Below, one piece after another: positions 11,201 to 20,720 of a stretch of 64,000 bases of DNA; the first letter of the stretch is position 1, and each line of letters opens with the position of its first letter. This DNA is from Aplidium turbinatum (lineage: Eukaryota > Chordata > Ascidiacea > Aplousobranchia > Polyclinidae): contig OU964934.1 of NCBI GenBank assembly GCA_918807975.1, positions 4,526,001-4,590,000 of the forward strand. The letters are read 5' to 3'. The translations under genes and the position numbers were made by a program. Under the pieces are notes generated by a model that had not been told where the DNA came from, made no database searches, and was given only the letters and a program-made list of their open reading frames with translations.

Positions 11201-13210
11201 ATGAGATGTGCCAACCATAGGACACTGTTACTACTATTTGAGATGATGAGAAATCTTTATGGCTCGTGTGTTGAGACTTGAGATCTACAAAATTGCAATG
11301 AAACAATATACCAGACATATAGTCTGATTTGAAATAAGTTATACGAGTTATGAGACTGTTTGTTTGTTGAAAGAGACGCTATTGCAATGAGTTTACCCTA
11401 ATTGCTGCATATTGTGACATTTAATGTCAAAATAGGTAAAAAAAACAAAAAAAAACGAATAAAACACAAAAAAAAACAATAAAAAACAAAAAAAACGAGC
11501 TCGTTTTTTTTAAAAACAAAAAAAAAACGTTATTTTACATCTCTAATCATACTGTATAATCTGTATATAGCATCAAAAAATTGCTTTAATTACATTTACG
11601 ATACATTCCAATGTTAACTCATCAAATAATATATATTTTTAACCACATTTTAGTTTTTTAACTTACCACTGATGGCAAATGTTTCAAGAGCTTTAAAGGT
11701 TTGACTAAGAAACAGCTCTGTCGTTAATGAAGCAAGGTCTAAAGATAAATTGCACCAAACATCTCGCTTGATAATAGTTAGTGGAACTTTGGCATGAAGA
11801 GGTGTGGAAGATATATCTTTGATTGATGTAGAAAGAACAATTCGTCGTTTATTATTGCTGATATCGGTCATAGTCAAGCCAATAGCAAAATCTTTTGATA
11901 GTGGAACATAGACTTGCATGACAAGAAACCTAAAAATCATTATTGTGATATTTACATACAATTGTTCAAAATTATGTCCCAAACAATTGTAGCATAAAAA
12001 GTGGTGAAAATATTTATTTTTTACCAAGAAAAAACTGCAATTTTGTTGAGTCACACATGTTCATTGTTCCCACGAAACAAGTGAGTTTCAACTGCTTGAT
12101 GCTATAAAGTATAATTCCAGTCATTGCACCTTCAATCCTTCATCACCAACCAATTTTGATTATATATACAGAACATTAATTAATCTTCATGTTAAGAGTA
12201 CTGCCTGTCTGTCAAGAGTGATGTCTTTCTCTCCACACCTCACGGCCCATTGGGTTGGCAGAGACCACATTTAGGACAGCAAGGCAATGTAATACTTTAC
12301 AAGTTCTTCTCCAGAAAGGTTTGGCCTGCCCGGTTGTAACCTAATTCGTACCCTGAACAATTCGTACCCTCATTTTGTACCCTAAAAAGATCGAGAAAAA
12401 ATAGCACAAAGCCGAAGTGGCTGATCGCAACAAAGCCGAATCAGAGTTTCGGCAAAAATTTTAAAGTTAGGGTTAGGGTTAAGCGGAAACTCCGATCCGT
12501 GTGCTATTTTGGCTTTCTTACATTTTTTTCTTGATTTTTTTCAGGGTACGAAATGAGGGTACGAATTAGGTTGCATCCGGCCTGCACTACCTGGACCCCG
12601 CTGTGCTGCAATGTTGATGCATCTGACCTGTGCGATCCAGCTGGTGCTGCGCTTAACGTTTCAAAGCTGTCTCAGTCTGCCCAAATGGAGAGCTTCAGCA
12701 ATGTCTCTAATTTTAAGCCTGGATAAAGGAGACTTAAACTGGATTTTGTCTCAGGGCTTAACCTCTTGTATAAAATGGTGAATGAACACACTTGATACAT
12801 GGTTTCTGTTTAAGGTTTCTGAACTTGAGCAGCTACTGGTGCTTACTGTATGACGTTAGTTTTGATTGATCAATAGAGCTAACTTTTAACTTTAGTTGAG
12901 AAAGTATATATATAGGCTATATAATATTATGCTGACATAATGTATCATACACTGTACAGTACTGGCGATACACTTAACGTATTTGACAAACAACAAACCT
13001 CTGAATCAGTCCCAAAGATTGCTTGGTGTCACCAAGAGGAAGCTGAAGCCGTGCTGTGGTAGTGGTTCCATCCAATGTAAACACATAACCTTTAACATCT
13101 TTATCATATTTCCGCTTGACATGATGATTCTTCAACTTTGCAAGCACATCTTTTCCACTAGCTCCAAACACTTCCACTGCTAAGCCTCCTTGGTATTCAT
13201 TTTTAAACAT
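2091..13210 (-). CDS. CFAP20DC: CFAP20DC orthologue (CFAP20 domain-containing protein), nine exons
   Basis: Host gene. I join nine exons on the minus strand: 12999-13210, 11667-11929, 8939-9075, 6774-6950, 4324-5184, 3791-3892, 3298-3495, 2925-3065 and 2091-2297. All introns are GT-AG and every phase fits, giving 765 residues and a TGA stop. The N-terminus (about residues 1-160) is a CFAP20-like domain: it starts MFKNEYQGG, has 'LGLIQRFLVMQVYVPL' across the first junction, and 'STPLHAKVPL'. These match what I remember of human C3orf67. Residues 205-550 are low-complexity and Ser/Pro-rich, with the conserved 'IAFGTK' at the exon 4/5 junction. The C-terminus ends 'CLNCYFDPKSGKYYELKN', again as in the family. 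CFAP20 itself is an axonemal inner-junction protein; a ciliary role for this relative is inferred from the family name and is poorly defined. Exons 6 and 8 are the least certain. Confidence 0.88.
2771..2845. repeat. Hairpin MITE, copy 1 (CFAP20DC intron 8)
   Basis: A near-perfect palindrome with arms of about 34 bases: CAGATCAGTCGTTTTTACAT, then TTGATTCAACGT, a short loop, then the reverse complement. The same sequence recurs at 7213-7300, 50503-50582, 62221-62280 and, split by a hAT element, at 57255-57291/62064-62105. No coding capacity. Confidence 0.75.
2925..3065 (-). CDS. CFAP20DC: CFAP20DC exon 8 (probable)
   Basis: 47 codons between acceptor CATTGCAG and donor CAG|GTGACG, in phase 0 on both sides. 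Encodes 'YEMRLNCPTGED' and 'DWANLLSPPTVLP'. An open frame continues past the donor to a stop at 2886, so an alternative end without exon 9 is possible but would lose the conserved C-terminus. Confidence 0.72.
3298..3495 (-). CDS. CFAP20DC: CFAP20DC exon 7
   Basis: 66 codons between acceptor TTTACCAG and donor CAG|GTGAAG. The encoded 'AQMLESMKRGVDEDW' followed by an acidic run resembles the family's 'ELRMLASLKREQEEDE' helix. Likely a short coiled-coil-like segment. Confidence 0.78.
3791..3892 (-). CDS. CFAP20DC: CFAP20DC exon 6 (probable)
   Basis: 34 codons in phase 0 between acceptor TTTTTAG and donor CAG|GTCGGA. The encoded stretch includes 'SQKSVTLNKKSLRELAK'. Support is splice sites plus the only frame open throughout; I recall no specific family match. 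Confidence 0.65.
4324..5184 (-). CDS. CFAP20DC: CFAP20DC exon 5, large disordered exon
   Basis: 287 codons, from acceptor TTTTTTAAG to a strong GTGAGT donor at 4323. Composition is Ser, Pro, Asp and Lys rich with no predicted fold, as expected for the linker of this family. The open frame runs on past both splice sites, so without the splice sites it would look like a separate 316-residue gene. It holds no frame breaks. Confidence 0.85.
5185..6773. other. CFAP20DC intron 4, no recognised element
   Basis: 1.6 kb of AT-rich intron. Short open frames at 6256-6766 have no recognisable motifs. I see no terminal repeats here. Confidence 0.5.
6774..6950 (-). CDS. CFAP20DC: CFAP20DC exon 4
   Basis: 59 codons between acceptor CCTGCATAG and donor AAG|GTAGAA. 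Ser-rich ('SGYWSSSNEDSLYSS'), ending with the conserved 'IAFGTK'. Spliced to exon 5 it reads IAFGTK-VPFEVPVSGR, parallel to the human order of 'FGSKV' then 'PLSGRR'. Confidence 0.82.
7022..8268. mobile_element. hAT-type non-autonomous element in CFAP20DC intron 3
   Basis: The terminal inverted repeats start CATAGGCGCCTAA and continue with a G-rich GCCGTGGGGG (left) and CCCCCACGGC (right). They are flanked by an exact 8-bp duplication, GTTGAAAC (7014-7021 and 8269-8276). An 8-bp TSD is the hAT signature. The 1247-bp interior has no transposase frame. It carries the hairpin MITE (7213-7300) and related degenerate hairpins at about 7309-7385 and 7835-7885. Confidence 0.85.
7213..7300. repeat. 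Hairpin MITE, copy 2 (inside the hAT element)
   Basis: Palindrome of the same family as 2771-2845; arms contain TCATTTTTACATTGATT and AACGTCTGCAGACGTT at the centre. The outer ends read CCCCAGACA and TGCCTGGG. Confidence 0.75.
8939..9075 (-). CDS. CFAP20DC: CFAP20DC exon 3
   Basis: The acceptor ATGAAAG lies just before 9075 and the donor is CAG|GTATGC. Two leading bases complete a Gly codon, then 'TCKIRRVFTMKTQP' corresponds to the family's 'NCKLRKIFTLKSKP'. Residues 159-204; the exon ends in phase 0. Confidence 0.85.
10268..10812. repeat. Internal inverted-repeat element within the hAT
   Basis: Arms of roughly 170 bp: left contains TTTTTGAGATAAAAAGAAAT and GATGCGTAACTTTAATT; right contains the imperfect complements. 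The arms meet around 10450-10640. Likely a separate MITE nested in the hAT; I cannot define its target duplication. Confidence 0.6.
10971..11204 (+). pseudogene. Possible DDE-type (pogo-like) transposase scrap
   Basis: A 77-residue open frame contains 'APNAHQLEQPLDVVLEKVW', which resembles the 'PPNTTHLTQPLDVGVFxPLKxxW' block of pogo/Tigger (DDE_1) transposases. Nothing else supports it, and it lies inside a hAT element. It could be chance. Confidence 0.3.
11667..11929 (-). CDS. CFAP20DC: CFAP20DC exon 2
   Basis: The acceptor TTTTTAG precedes 11929 and the donor is GTAAGT at 11666. Encodes about residues 71-159, including 'FLVMQVYVPL', 'DISNNKRRIVLS' and 'STPLHAKVPLTIIKRDVWCNL'. This is the best-conserved part of the CFAP20-like domain. 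Confidence 0.9.
11930..12998. other. CFAP20DC intron 1 with an inverted-repeat MITE
   Basis: Mostly unannotated. From about 12334 to 12575 lies a short element with inverted ends (TGTAACCTAATTCGTACCCT at the left, the complement at the right) and a second inner copy of TTCGTACCCT on each side. Flanking duplication unclear. The rest (12576-12800) is slightly GC-richer but has no clear reading frame. Confidence 0.6.
12999..13210 (-). CDS. CFAP20DC: CFAP20DC exon 1 (start codon)
   Basis: ATG at 13210 opens MFKNEYQGG, the conserved start of the family. The donor is AG|GTTTGT at 12998, leaving two bases of an Arg codon that exon 2 completes. Encodes residues 1-71. The open frame runs on into the intron with non-conserved residues, which fixes the donor. 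Confidence 0.88.
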
Positions 13211-13364
13211 TGTGCTACTATAAACAAAAAGAAAATCATCAAAACTAGCACCAAAAAAATTATGACATCAGTACACAAATTTATTGCAATTTATTTTATT
13301 GTGCACTGACAAGGTAACATCTACAGATAAGCTATAATTTGGTGGGCCTATATTAATAAATATA

Positions 13365-14304
13365 GGCAGTGGCTATTTGACCAGCGCCGGTCTTTGAATC
13401 TGAAACACTATTTGACCGGTCATGACGTTACTATACAGGCACCTTTTTCTCTTTCAAAGCAAAAGAAGAGAAGCGCGTATATAAGTTCTAAATTGGACAA
13501 TTTTATTCAACTCGATCCGTGGCGCGTGCGATACTTCGCCGGCTTCTATTCTAGAGGGAATGAGTTCGATACTACCCGGAAGCGTTCTTTTTTTTTAACT
13601 AAATTTTGACCCGAAGTGCATTTTTGTAGTCAATTTTTAATTTGAGCTGCCTACAGCCCAATGTTTGTGGCCGTGCTAACTACTGATATATAGCCTGCTA
13701 CATAATTTTGCATTCAGGCACGTTTTAAACCTTTCAAGGTTTTGCCACCTTTTCCCGTTCATTAACGTACTGGCTGGTAGGTCTATATCGATTTTTGTAG
13801 TTAGTATCTTTTTCGTCCCGGATGCGTTAATGACGAAAAATAAAATGATCAAGAAAATGAAGTATCTTCTGACAGGTGTCTTTGCAAAATAAAATGATTG
13901 ATTGATTGATGTGACCGTGTTTGCCGAACGAAGCATTACATTTTTGCTCTAGTTATATACAATGCTTCTTTTAAAGAAATGGTAATGGTATGTAAATGTA
14001 ATGCAACTCAAATTAAAAATTGACTACAAAAATGCACTTTGGGTCAAAATTTAGTTAAAAAAAAGAAGAAAAGAACGTTTCCAGGTAGTATCGAACTCAT
14101 TCCCTCTAGAATAGAAGCCGGCGAAGTATCGCACGCGCCACGGATCGAGTTGAATAAAAAATTGTCCAATTTAGAACTTATATACGCGCTTCTCGTCTTT
14201 TGCTTTGAAAGAGAAAAAGAAAAAAAGTGACTGTATAGTGACGTCATGACCGGTCAAATAGTGTTTCAGATTCAAAGACCGGCGCCGGTCAAATAGCCAC
14301 TGCC
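13365..14304. mobile_element. Long-TIR element with 9-bp duplication (Mutator-like MITE)
   Basis: Inverted ends of about 285 bp begin GGCAGTGGCTATTTGACC. An exact 9-bp duplication ATAAATATA flanks the element (13356-13364 and 14305-14313). Long TIRs with a 9-bp TSD fit the Mutator/MULE superfamily; the assignment rests on structure alone. The 350-bp centre has no transposase. The left end is about 155 bp upstream of the CFAP20DC ATG, so the element sits in that gene's 5' region. Arms differ by scattered mismatches, so it is not brand new. Confidence 0.8.
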
Positions 14305-14313
14305 ATAAATATA

Positions 14314-15445
14314 CTAAAATCTGACTTTGAAGTTTTTTTTGTTTATCACTACTTTTGATAAATTGTAGCAAGTACGGTATGTTCTTTTTCATTTCAGTAA
14401 AATGAAAAAAGCAACAGCATGCCATGTCAATAATCTTGTCTATTTGAAAGATAGCTTTTACACTGTTGATTTTATTCTCAGTCTATATCGTATTCATTTG
14501 ATGCGGGATTTGATGAAACAAACTATTCTATCTTAGATAAGACATTAATAATTTCAATTCAATCAATTGGAACTTTTATTACAAAATCTGGCAAACTACC
14601 ATAGCCTATTCCTTTCTATAACTTTGTTGACAACAAATCAAAAATTAGCCTTTTTCAACATTAGGCTATAGAACACTTTCAGACCTTGTTACAATTGATC
14701 TGACCCTAACTCACTGAATTACCGAGAGGTACAATTACTCTACACTAGCCTACGTATGAACAATAGCAAATGTACGTTTGTATGTGCAAGAAAGCAATAA
14801 CTTAACCCTAGAGGCCTACAAGGAAGAGGCTATGATCCAGCAAGCTTTATTTTGGACTTAACCAGTAACCTACCAAGATTATGCACTCTGCAAATTACTC
14901 AACCGTTACGAATTATTTGGAAATAAACAAATCAATCCCAGCTGAATTAAACTATTTTTGATATTTTTTATTTATTTTTTTATTTTTTATTTTGTACGTA
15001 TTACTTTTAGACTCTCAGCCTTGCCTTTACTTTTGCGCATTGTCTCTCATCATGATTTTGTCATAGTATTCAAGTTCGTGTAGCTTAGTTTCAATTTTCA
15101 GTAGCCTATAAATAATTCTTTACTCAGTATTGATTGTACCAGTTAGTCTTGGCCAGCATCTTAATTAGATTACCGGTAGGCTACTGCAGATTCATTTATT
15201 TATTTAGTAATAATTTTAGGTAATGTTTTCGTATTTTTTGTACAGTAGTAGAGCGAAATGCAGACGCCATAAATAGGGCTCTGCTGATTCTCCATGCATT
15301 TTTAATAAAATACCGTAATACTAAACTATTTTTGGTTAAATCAAAACATAGCCTATCTTTAGTCAAAACATATCTTTAAAAACACCTTTCTCTTCGTCAT
15401 AAAATTTTGTTTTTAATTTGGAATAATGACATTTTCCGTGCACCA
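14314..15445. other. Unannotated intergenic DNA
   Basis: AT-rich, about 1.1 kb. No reading frame, RNA gene or terminal repeat that I can support. Confidence 0.5.
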
Positions 15446-15447
15446 GT

Positions 15448-15745
15448 ACCCGTGGTTTGGTTCAGTGGTTATCGCCTTCGGCTCTGGTGCTGGTAGCCCT
15501 GGGTTCGATTCCAGGTCGGCTCATACCAAAGACTTTAAAAAGGGTACCGATTGTGTTTTTTCTTGCATAGGCCTAACGCAGTGAGGATAAATCGGGTAAT
15601 AATCTGGTGACATATCACCCTCTTCCAATCTGCCTTGAGCCAGTATGGAAGCAGTAGGCCTACGGCTCATAAGATCACATGGAACCCTGTCAAGCAACCC
15701 ATGTCGATGCGCAATCTGCTGCAAGCGGAGATAGCAAATGATTAA
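15448..15745 (+). repeat. tRNA-derived SINE (family B) sharing a LINE tail
   Basis: The head (15448-15525) has an A-box-like TGGTTCAGTGGTTA and a B box GGTTCGATTCC at tRNA-like spacing, but no good acceptor stem. The body follows. The 3' end reads CCATGTCGATGCGCAATCTG then CTGCAAGCGGAGAT, which closely matches the tail after the LINE fragment at 34741-34790. A shared tail is typical of a SINE mobilised by its partner LINE. Confidence 0.7.
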
Positions 15746-15855
15746 TTATTAATGACATTTAACTCGGCTTTGGTTTGGTGGTTTTTTAATCTTTATCATC
15801 GGACTGACACAGCCTTGATAGGTTATTCCTGGTAATTTCACATACTTGCAGCGTC

Positions 15856-16066
15856 TCTTGATGCAGGGTCGGTTACCGAGATTGACAGAATGAAGTTTTC
15901 CTATTGTTCAAGTGTTGTTGCTATGGAATTATTCCATTTACTAGGAACCGCTGAATGGAGAGCAGTCCTGAAATGCGTTGCTCAAGCGCACACCCCGAGA
16001 GTCGAACCAGTGCCGTGTGGTCTTAATTGAGCCCGGTACGCAACCACTGAGCTAACGGGGAGACGT
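15856..16066 (-). repeat. tRNA-derived SINE (family C), copy 1
   Basis: Read on the minus strand, the head is CCCCGTTAGCTCAGTGGTTG with box B GGTTCGACTCTCGG. The body contains GGAATAATTCCATAGC and TCTCGGTAACCGACCCTGCA. The same head and body recur at 16177-17005 and 18835-18955. Confidence 0.72.
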
Positions 16067-16176
16067 AGCCTACTCTTGCTCTCACTTCTATGAAAACTTG
16101 AACTCCATTATGAAAATTACAGTTAATGTTTTATTTATTATTTTTAGTAGCCTACTTGGCATGTTTTCTTACAATA

Positions 16177-17005
16177 ATCACCCCCGTTAGCTCAGCGCTC
16201 GACTCAAGATCAAGCGGTGCTGGTTCAGCGCTCGGGGTCTGCGCTTGAGCGACGCTTTCAGGACTGCTTTCCATTCAACGGCATCGAGTGTGTAGCACCC
16301 AAGAGCTTTCTCTCTGACGTCACGCGCTTCGCTCCACTGGCGTCGCGTCGGATTCTGGAATATTCTTGACTTGATCAAATAGACTGGTGAGCTGGCGCGA
16401 TCCCGCATCTCGGAATTCAATTTAGCAATCAATTTTTGTAAGATGCTCAACCGCATTCCGGCTAAACTTCATCGACACTTAGCCTATAGTCGTATATCTG
16501 CCGTTGTGTTGCGTTGCGTTATCTACTGTAGGCTATGGTCGTGTGCAGCGATTGCAATGCTTGCGGTGGCGCTCTCCCAATCAAAACCAGGATCCTTCTT
16601 AAGAAACTTGAACCATGATTCCTAACTCATTCTTAAGTTCCGAAGTTAAAAATGTAGAACGACAGCGTAGCCTACTGTAGGTGTAGGCTACTGAGTTCTG
16701 GTGCTTTCATTTGGTGTTCTGGTTGCATTCTGTCGTTCGGCGGTATTCAGTTGAAACAAGTCAATAAAGCAAATCAATAGTGGATATAGACGCTGCTCTC
16801 CGATCATTCCCACCGCACTACCGCGCTTGGAATGTTGCTGTACTAACTACAGATGTGTATGGTGCACCTTTAAGTAGTGTCGCTACAAGTGGATGGAATA
16901 ATTTCCCGGCAACACCATTTCAATCATAGGAAACTTCCATCTGCCAATCTTGGTAACCGCCAACCGGCCCTGCGACATAGGCTAAGTATGCAAAACTAGC
17001 AGGAA
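16177..17005 (+). repeat. SINE family C, copy 2, split by repeat R
   Basis: The head (16177-16285) reads CACCCCCGTTAGCTCAGC with a degraded box B. The body resumes at about 16860 with GGATGGAATAATTTCCCGGC and CTTGGTAACCGCCAACCGGC. The intervening 16285-16850 is a different repeat (R), also found at 20230-20720, so it is probably an insertion. Confidence 0.6.
16285..16850 (+). repeat. Dispersed repeat R, copy 1
   Basis: Shares blocks with 20230-20720 in the same orientation: CACGCGCTTC, CACTGGCGTCGCGTCG, GTGCAGCGATTGCAATGCTTG and a GAATCAATAAA-like 3' end. No coding frame shared by the two copies. Type unknown; could be a SINE body or a non-autonomous retroelement. Confidence 0.6.
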
Positions 17006-17407
17006 GAAAGAATAACTTATCAGAAGTATCATCGGGCCCAGCCCAAAATAAAGCAGCAGCAGCATCATGTTTTTATTTGCACCCATTGCGACAACGTGCA
17101 GTATAGGCCTACACTGCGATCACAAATGCGATGCAACAGACAAAAGGAAGCAGGGAAGGGACATATTAGTCTTCGAGTCAGCTGTTTCCCTTGTTTTGGC
17201 ATGCCCGTAGCCTATGTGTTTTTGCCGAGACACAGCCGCGTGCTTTGGAGCAGTGCGTCGAACCCACGTCCTTTCGAACATCGCTCAAATGTTCTCAGTG
17301 AGAATACCGATAGTGTTCTCAGTGAGATGATTCAATACTGTACAATTCAATTTTATTTTTTATTGCTGGTGCGAACAGGTAGAGAACGATGAAGTAAACA
17401 CACAAAT

Positions 17408-18172
17408 TTGGCACCAACAAAAGGAAAAGATGACAAAAACAAAAGGTTTAAACTTTAAATATGCATCGATAAAATAGAGTTTAGAAAACACTATCTTAAA
17501 AATGCACAGCCGCCAAACCTAGGAAAGAAAGAGAAAAAAGAAAACTTTTATTTTGTCGGTTGCAAAAATAGGCTTACAGTTAGCACTTGCAAGTGCAACA
17601 AGGACGATTTATATTTTACAATACACAAAAAAAATTCCAAACGTGACAAGCTTCCAGATCTTTTTACTAACATATTGTACACATTCTTAAAAAAGACATT
17701 TAAGCCTATATTTAAAGTTCAAAGTATTGTAAGATATTTCTCTTATTTCTTTTGGCATTTCATTCCAAAGTAGCATATTGCTCCATTGAAACATAACATC
17801 TTCTTACCAAAGTTTAATGTGGCAAATAGCAAATATAAATCATTATTTTGTTTTCCAATAATGTTGAATTTTATATCTTGCGACTGTAATCATTGGTGTA
17901 GGTCGGCTTCCAAGCTTTTTTGTTGTTGTTGTTGTGTTAAGTATATTTTTTTTGTTTTTTCTCTTTGATATTGTAACGACCACGTATTTTAACTTTAGCA
18001 TCGTAATAAGTTCTTTTTTTGTTTTTTGTGGGATTGACTACTCTTGTCCAATTCATTTCAAATTTAAAGATTATTTTGGGAAATTAAAAATATTAATTAT
18101 CCTACTGTTTTTTCCATGGAAAGTTAAGACCTTTTGATTTCGCCATATTTTCCTTTTGTTGGTGCCAAACTC
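17408..18172. repeat. Element with 22-bp inverted ends around a LINE 3' fragment
   Basis: Ends are TTTGGCACCAACAAAAGGAA and its complement. Inside, on the minus strand (about 17640-17830), the frame reads 'WNEMPKEIREISYNTLNFKY' and then 'RLKCLF' with a stop, the usual C-terminal end of L2/CR1-type LINE reverse transcriptase ORFs ('LWNSLPxEIR...'). No clear target duplication. The remainder is AT-rich with T-runs. Confidence 0.55.
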
Positions 18173-18599
18173 GTATTTTTACTTTGTCGTTCCTTTTCGT
18201 GTTTGTGCCAGCAATGAGAAATAAAATTAAATTGAAATGTAAAGCGTCGTTTCACATTCAAAATAAGAAATCTTGTCTTTTGAATAAAAAAAAAGATCCA
18301 ACTATACAAAATACAAAAATATGCAGAAGGCGACCAAGGCAAGTTAAAATTTTGCGAAAGTCATCCAAGTTTTTCCTACCGAAGTCTTTGATTTTGTGAA
18401 CTTTAGCAATTTTCCTGACCTGTTTTCTTTTCTCACATAATTTTCTTCAGTCATTTTAGACCTTTTGCTGTTTGAACGAAAGATGTCACAATAAGAAACT
18501 GCATAGATTAGACAATATGGTTCCATGGGAAGTTTGGACGTAGGTCACTAAGCGGATTTTACAGTAGAAAAAATGCGAAATAAAAAATATAAAAAGCAG

Positions 18600-18680
18600 A
18601 GATGGCATTGTCTGCGAGTTTTTTGGAGGAGTGTGGGGTGTGGCAACGAGGAACAAACCACAGACCATACCACCAACGAC
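18600..18680 (+). repeat. Short scrap of the LINE found at 43.9-45.5 kb
   Basis: GGCAACGAGGAACAAACCAC then CATACCACCAACGACTACACC aligns with the LINE segment at 45365-45418 that encodes its Cys/His-rich C-terminal block. Too short and diverged to code. Confidence 0.5.
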
Positions 18681-18834
18681 TACACCATTATAATTTACGT
18701 TCTCCAACTGGTGTAGAAGATAGGCTTTAAGCACCTTAAATAAAACAAACAACTGGTTGTTTTCTAGCATTCTTAGCGTGCATGGAAAACATCAATACTC
18801 TTGTGATGATTGCTAACTAGGCTAATCATTTTCT

Positions 18835-18955
18835 CCATGTTTCTCCACTGAATGCAGATGTCCTGAAATTGCATTGCTCAAACGAATACCTCAAAGTCAA
18901 ACCATCTCTTGCCATTGGTTAGTTGATTACGTAACCGGCTGAGCTTTCGATGCAA
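18835..18955 (-). repeat. SINE family C, copy 3 (degraded)
   Basis: Minus-strand head with degenerate boxes (CTCAGCCGGTTACGTAATC) and the body start TTTCAGGACATCTGCATTCA, as in the copies at 15.9 and 16.2 kb. Confidence 0.55.
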
Positions 18956-19975
18956 TTTACAAAAAGGAGTAAATGCATTAAAATATGAAACTTAGTTAGT
19001 AGCCTTATTATCCATTTCTTCTACAATGGTCTTATAAAACCTTCAAAAATCTAAAGCTGAGAAAAAAGGTTTGCATTTGTAAAGTTATATCAAATGCAAT
19101 TTCAAGTTAAAAATAGGCTAATTCACTTTGAATAAAATTTTACCAGAAATAGGTGACGCAAAGTTTGTTGAGGTTTTTTTTCTCCAACAAGCTCTTGTTG
19201 AGTGACGCATAATTTAGTGTGGCATCATTTGTGGCAATAAGCTCGTGATTGCTTTGGCCGCAAGGAGGCGCAAAGCAATCATCATTCGACCACTGGGCAA
19301 AGTTTTTCTGTCTGTAGTTCGGTGAACGTTCTTTTCAAACCACCGCAGCACGCCGAATACTCAAGTTTAACTGCCGCATTGTAGCCTAATTTAAATTTAT
19401 AAAAAAGAAGCAACAGAACACGGACTTAAACAGATCTGATACAGAACACTGAAAGCAAAAGGAGTTGCCCAAGCTAAGCGTAGTCTGTTTCGCCCGTGGA
19501 AGGATTTCTATATGTGAGGTTTTCTTGGCCTACCTTGCTCTTCTTCGTGATGCTGAACGTATCAAAATGTGTTCCCCCCACGACTATTAACGCTCTTGGT
19601 ACCGCTCCACGGACGACCAATTGTCTAATTAGCCACTAATGAGCAATTGTCTAATCACTCTAATTGCTTACTTTACAATGTAGATAGTAATAGATACCAA
19701 TACACAATATTACTAGGAAACTATGTTTTGAAAGGCAGTGTACAGCGCTACGTAATACCACAGCGAACTTGCAGCATCAGGCAAAAACAGGTCGTTTGTA
19801 TCCACATTGTGAAATAAGCAACGATCATCCTGCTAAAACCGAAACTCAATCTATTGCACTCTAATTGTTGTAGCCTACTATGTAACAAATTTCCAACTTT
19901 GAAAAGCTTCAAGAACTAATGAGGTTCCACCTTGTAAATTCGGGGGCTGCTAACTCCGAACATGGGCTTGCTTGT
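18956..19975. other. Unannotated intergenic DNA
   Basis: About 1 kb without recognisable genes. A small imperfect hairpin (CCAACAAGCTCTTGTTG) lies near 19182 and is probably trivial. Confidence 0.5.
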
Positions 19976-19978
19976 ACA

Positions 19979-20136
19979 TAAGGCCGTAGCCAGACCGCAG
20001 AGCAAGGGGGGGGGGCAACTTTTTTTAGGGTGGGGGCGAAAAAATTGAATCATTATAATTGTAGCTGTTGCTCGAGAATGTTGGGATTTTGCCAAGGGAG
20101 GCGAGGCCCCCCCTGGCCCCCGGCTGGCTACGGGCC
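19979..20136. mobile_element. Short MITE with GTAGCCAG ends
   Basis: Ends are TAAGGCCGTAGCCAG and CTGGCTACGGGCC, followed on each side by TGCTTGTACA (19969-19978 and 20137-20146), a probable target duplication. The interior is G-rich then C-rich. Superfamily uncertain because the exact TSD length (8-10) is ambiguous. Confidence 0.65.
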
Positions 20137-20229
20137 TGCTTGTACACGATCATGTCAGAATTTTTGAAAAAGAGTTTTTAGTTTTTCCAACGTTTGCTTA
20201 CAAATCCAATAAAATAAACATTACACGCA

Positions 20230-20720
20230 TGGCTAGTTGTAGTGCCCAAAAAGCTTCCTTTGTCGTCACGCGCTTCACTTCACTGGCGTCGCGTCGTAAT
20301 CCTGGAATCCACTTAATTTGTACAAATACTGCTGTAACGAAATCCGCGTCTCTTTAGATTTAGAATCTAGGAATTTGAATTTAGGGGATTGCAAGCACTG
20401 AATTTTTATAAGATCTAATCGCATTCTGGCTAGTGATTCATACACACGTAGATTTGCCGTTTAAATGTTAGGCTACATTGTGTCATTGTGTGGCAGTGTG
20501 CAGCGATTGCAATGCTTGCAGTGGTGTATTTCTAATTAAGAAAAACTCCTAATTATTGAATTCAAGTCGGCAATGTAGGACGACAGAGCGTTGTGTTGAT
20601 TTCTGGTGATTGAACCGTCAATCGTTCTGGTGTTTTTCATTTGGTGCTCTTGTTGCAAGGATTCTGTCCTTCCACATCAAGCTTATTATGTTGGAATGAA
20701 TCAATAAACGAATCAATAGC
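20230..20720 (+). repeat. Dispersed repeat R, copy 2
   Basis: Second copy of the repeat at 16285-16850, with the same block order and the same GAATCAATAAACGAATCAAT 3' end. It is not associated with a SINE head here, supporting repeat R as a mobile unit of its own. Confidence 0.6.

Larger units (their letters stand above)
9284..11545. mobile_element. hAT-type element in CFAP20DC intron 2
   Basis: TIR TAGAGATGTAAA at the left and its complement TTTACATCTCTA at the right, bounded by an exact 8-bp duplication ATCATACT (9276-9283 and 11546-11553). Just inside both ends are runs of A or T broken by ACG/CGT. No hAT transposase frame is present. It contains an internal inverted repeat (10268-10812) and a possible pogo-type fragment (10940-11204). 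Length 2262 bp. Confidence 0.85.

Noticed and set aside
12462-12480. Telomere-like GGGTTAGGGTTA (also near 23740)
   Set aside because: Only two units inside a MITE or SINE flank; no array.
15448-15525. tRNA gene at the SINE B head
   Set aside because: A and B boxes present but no acceptor stem, and a SINE body follows.
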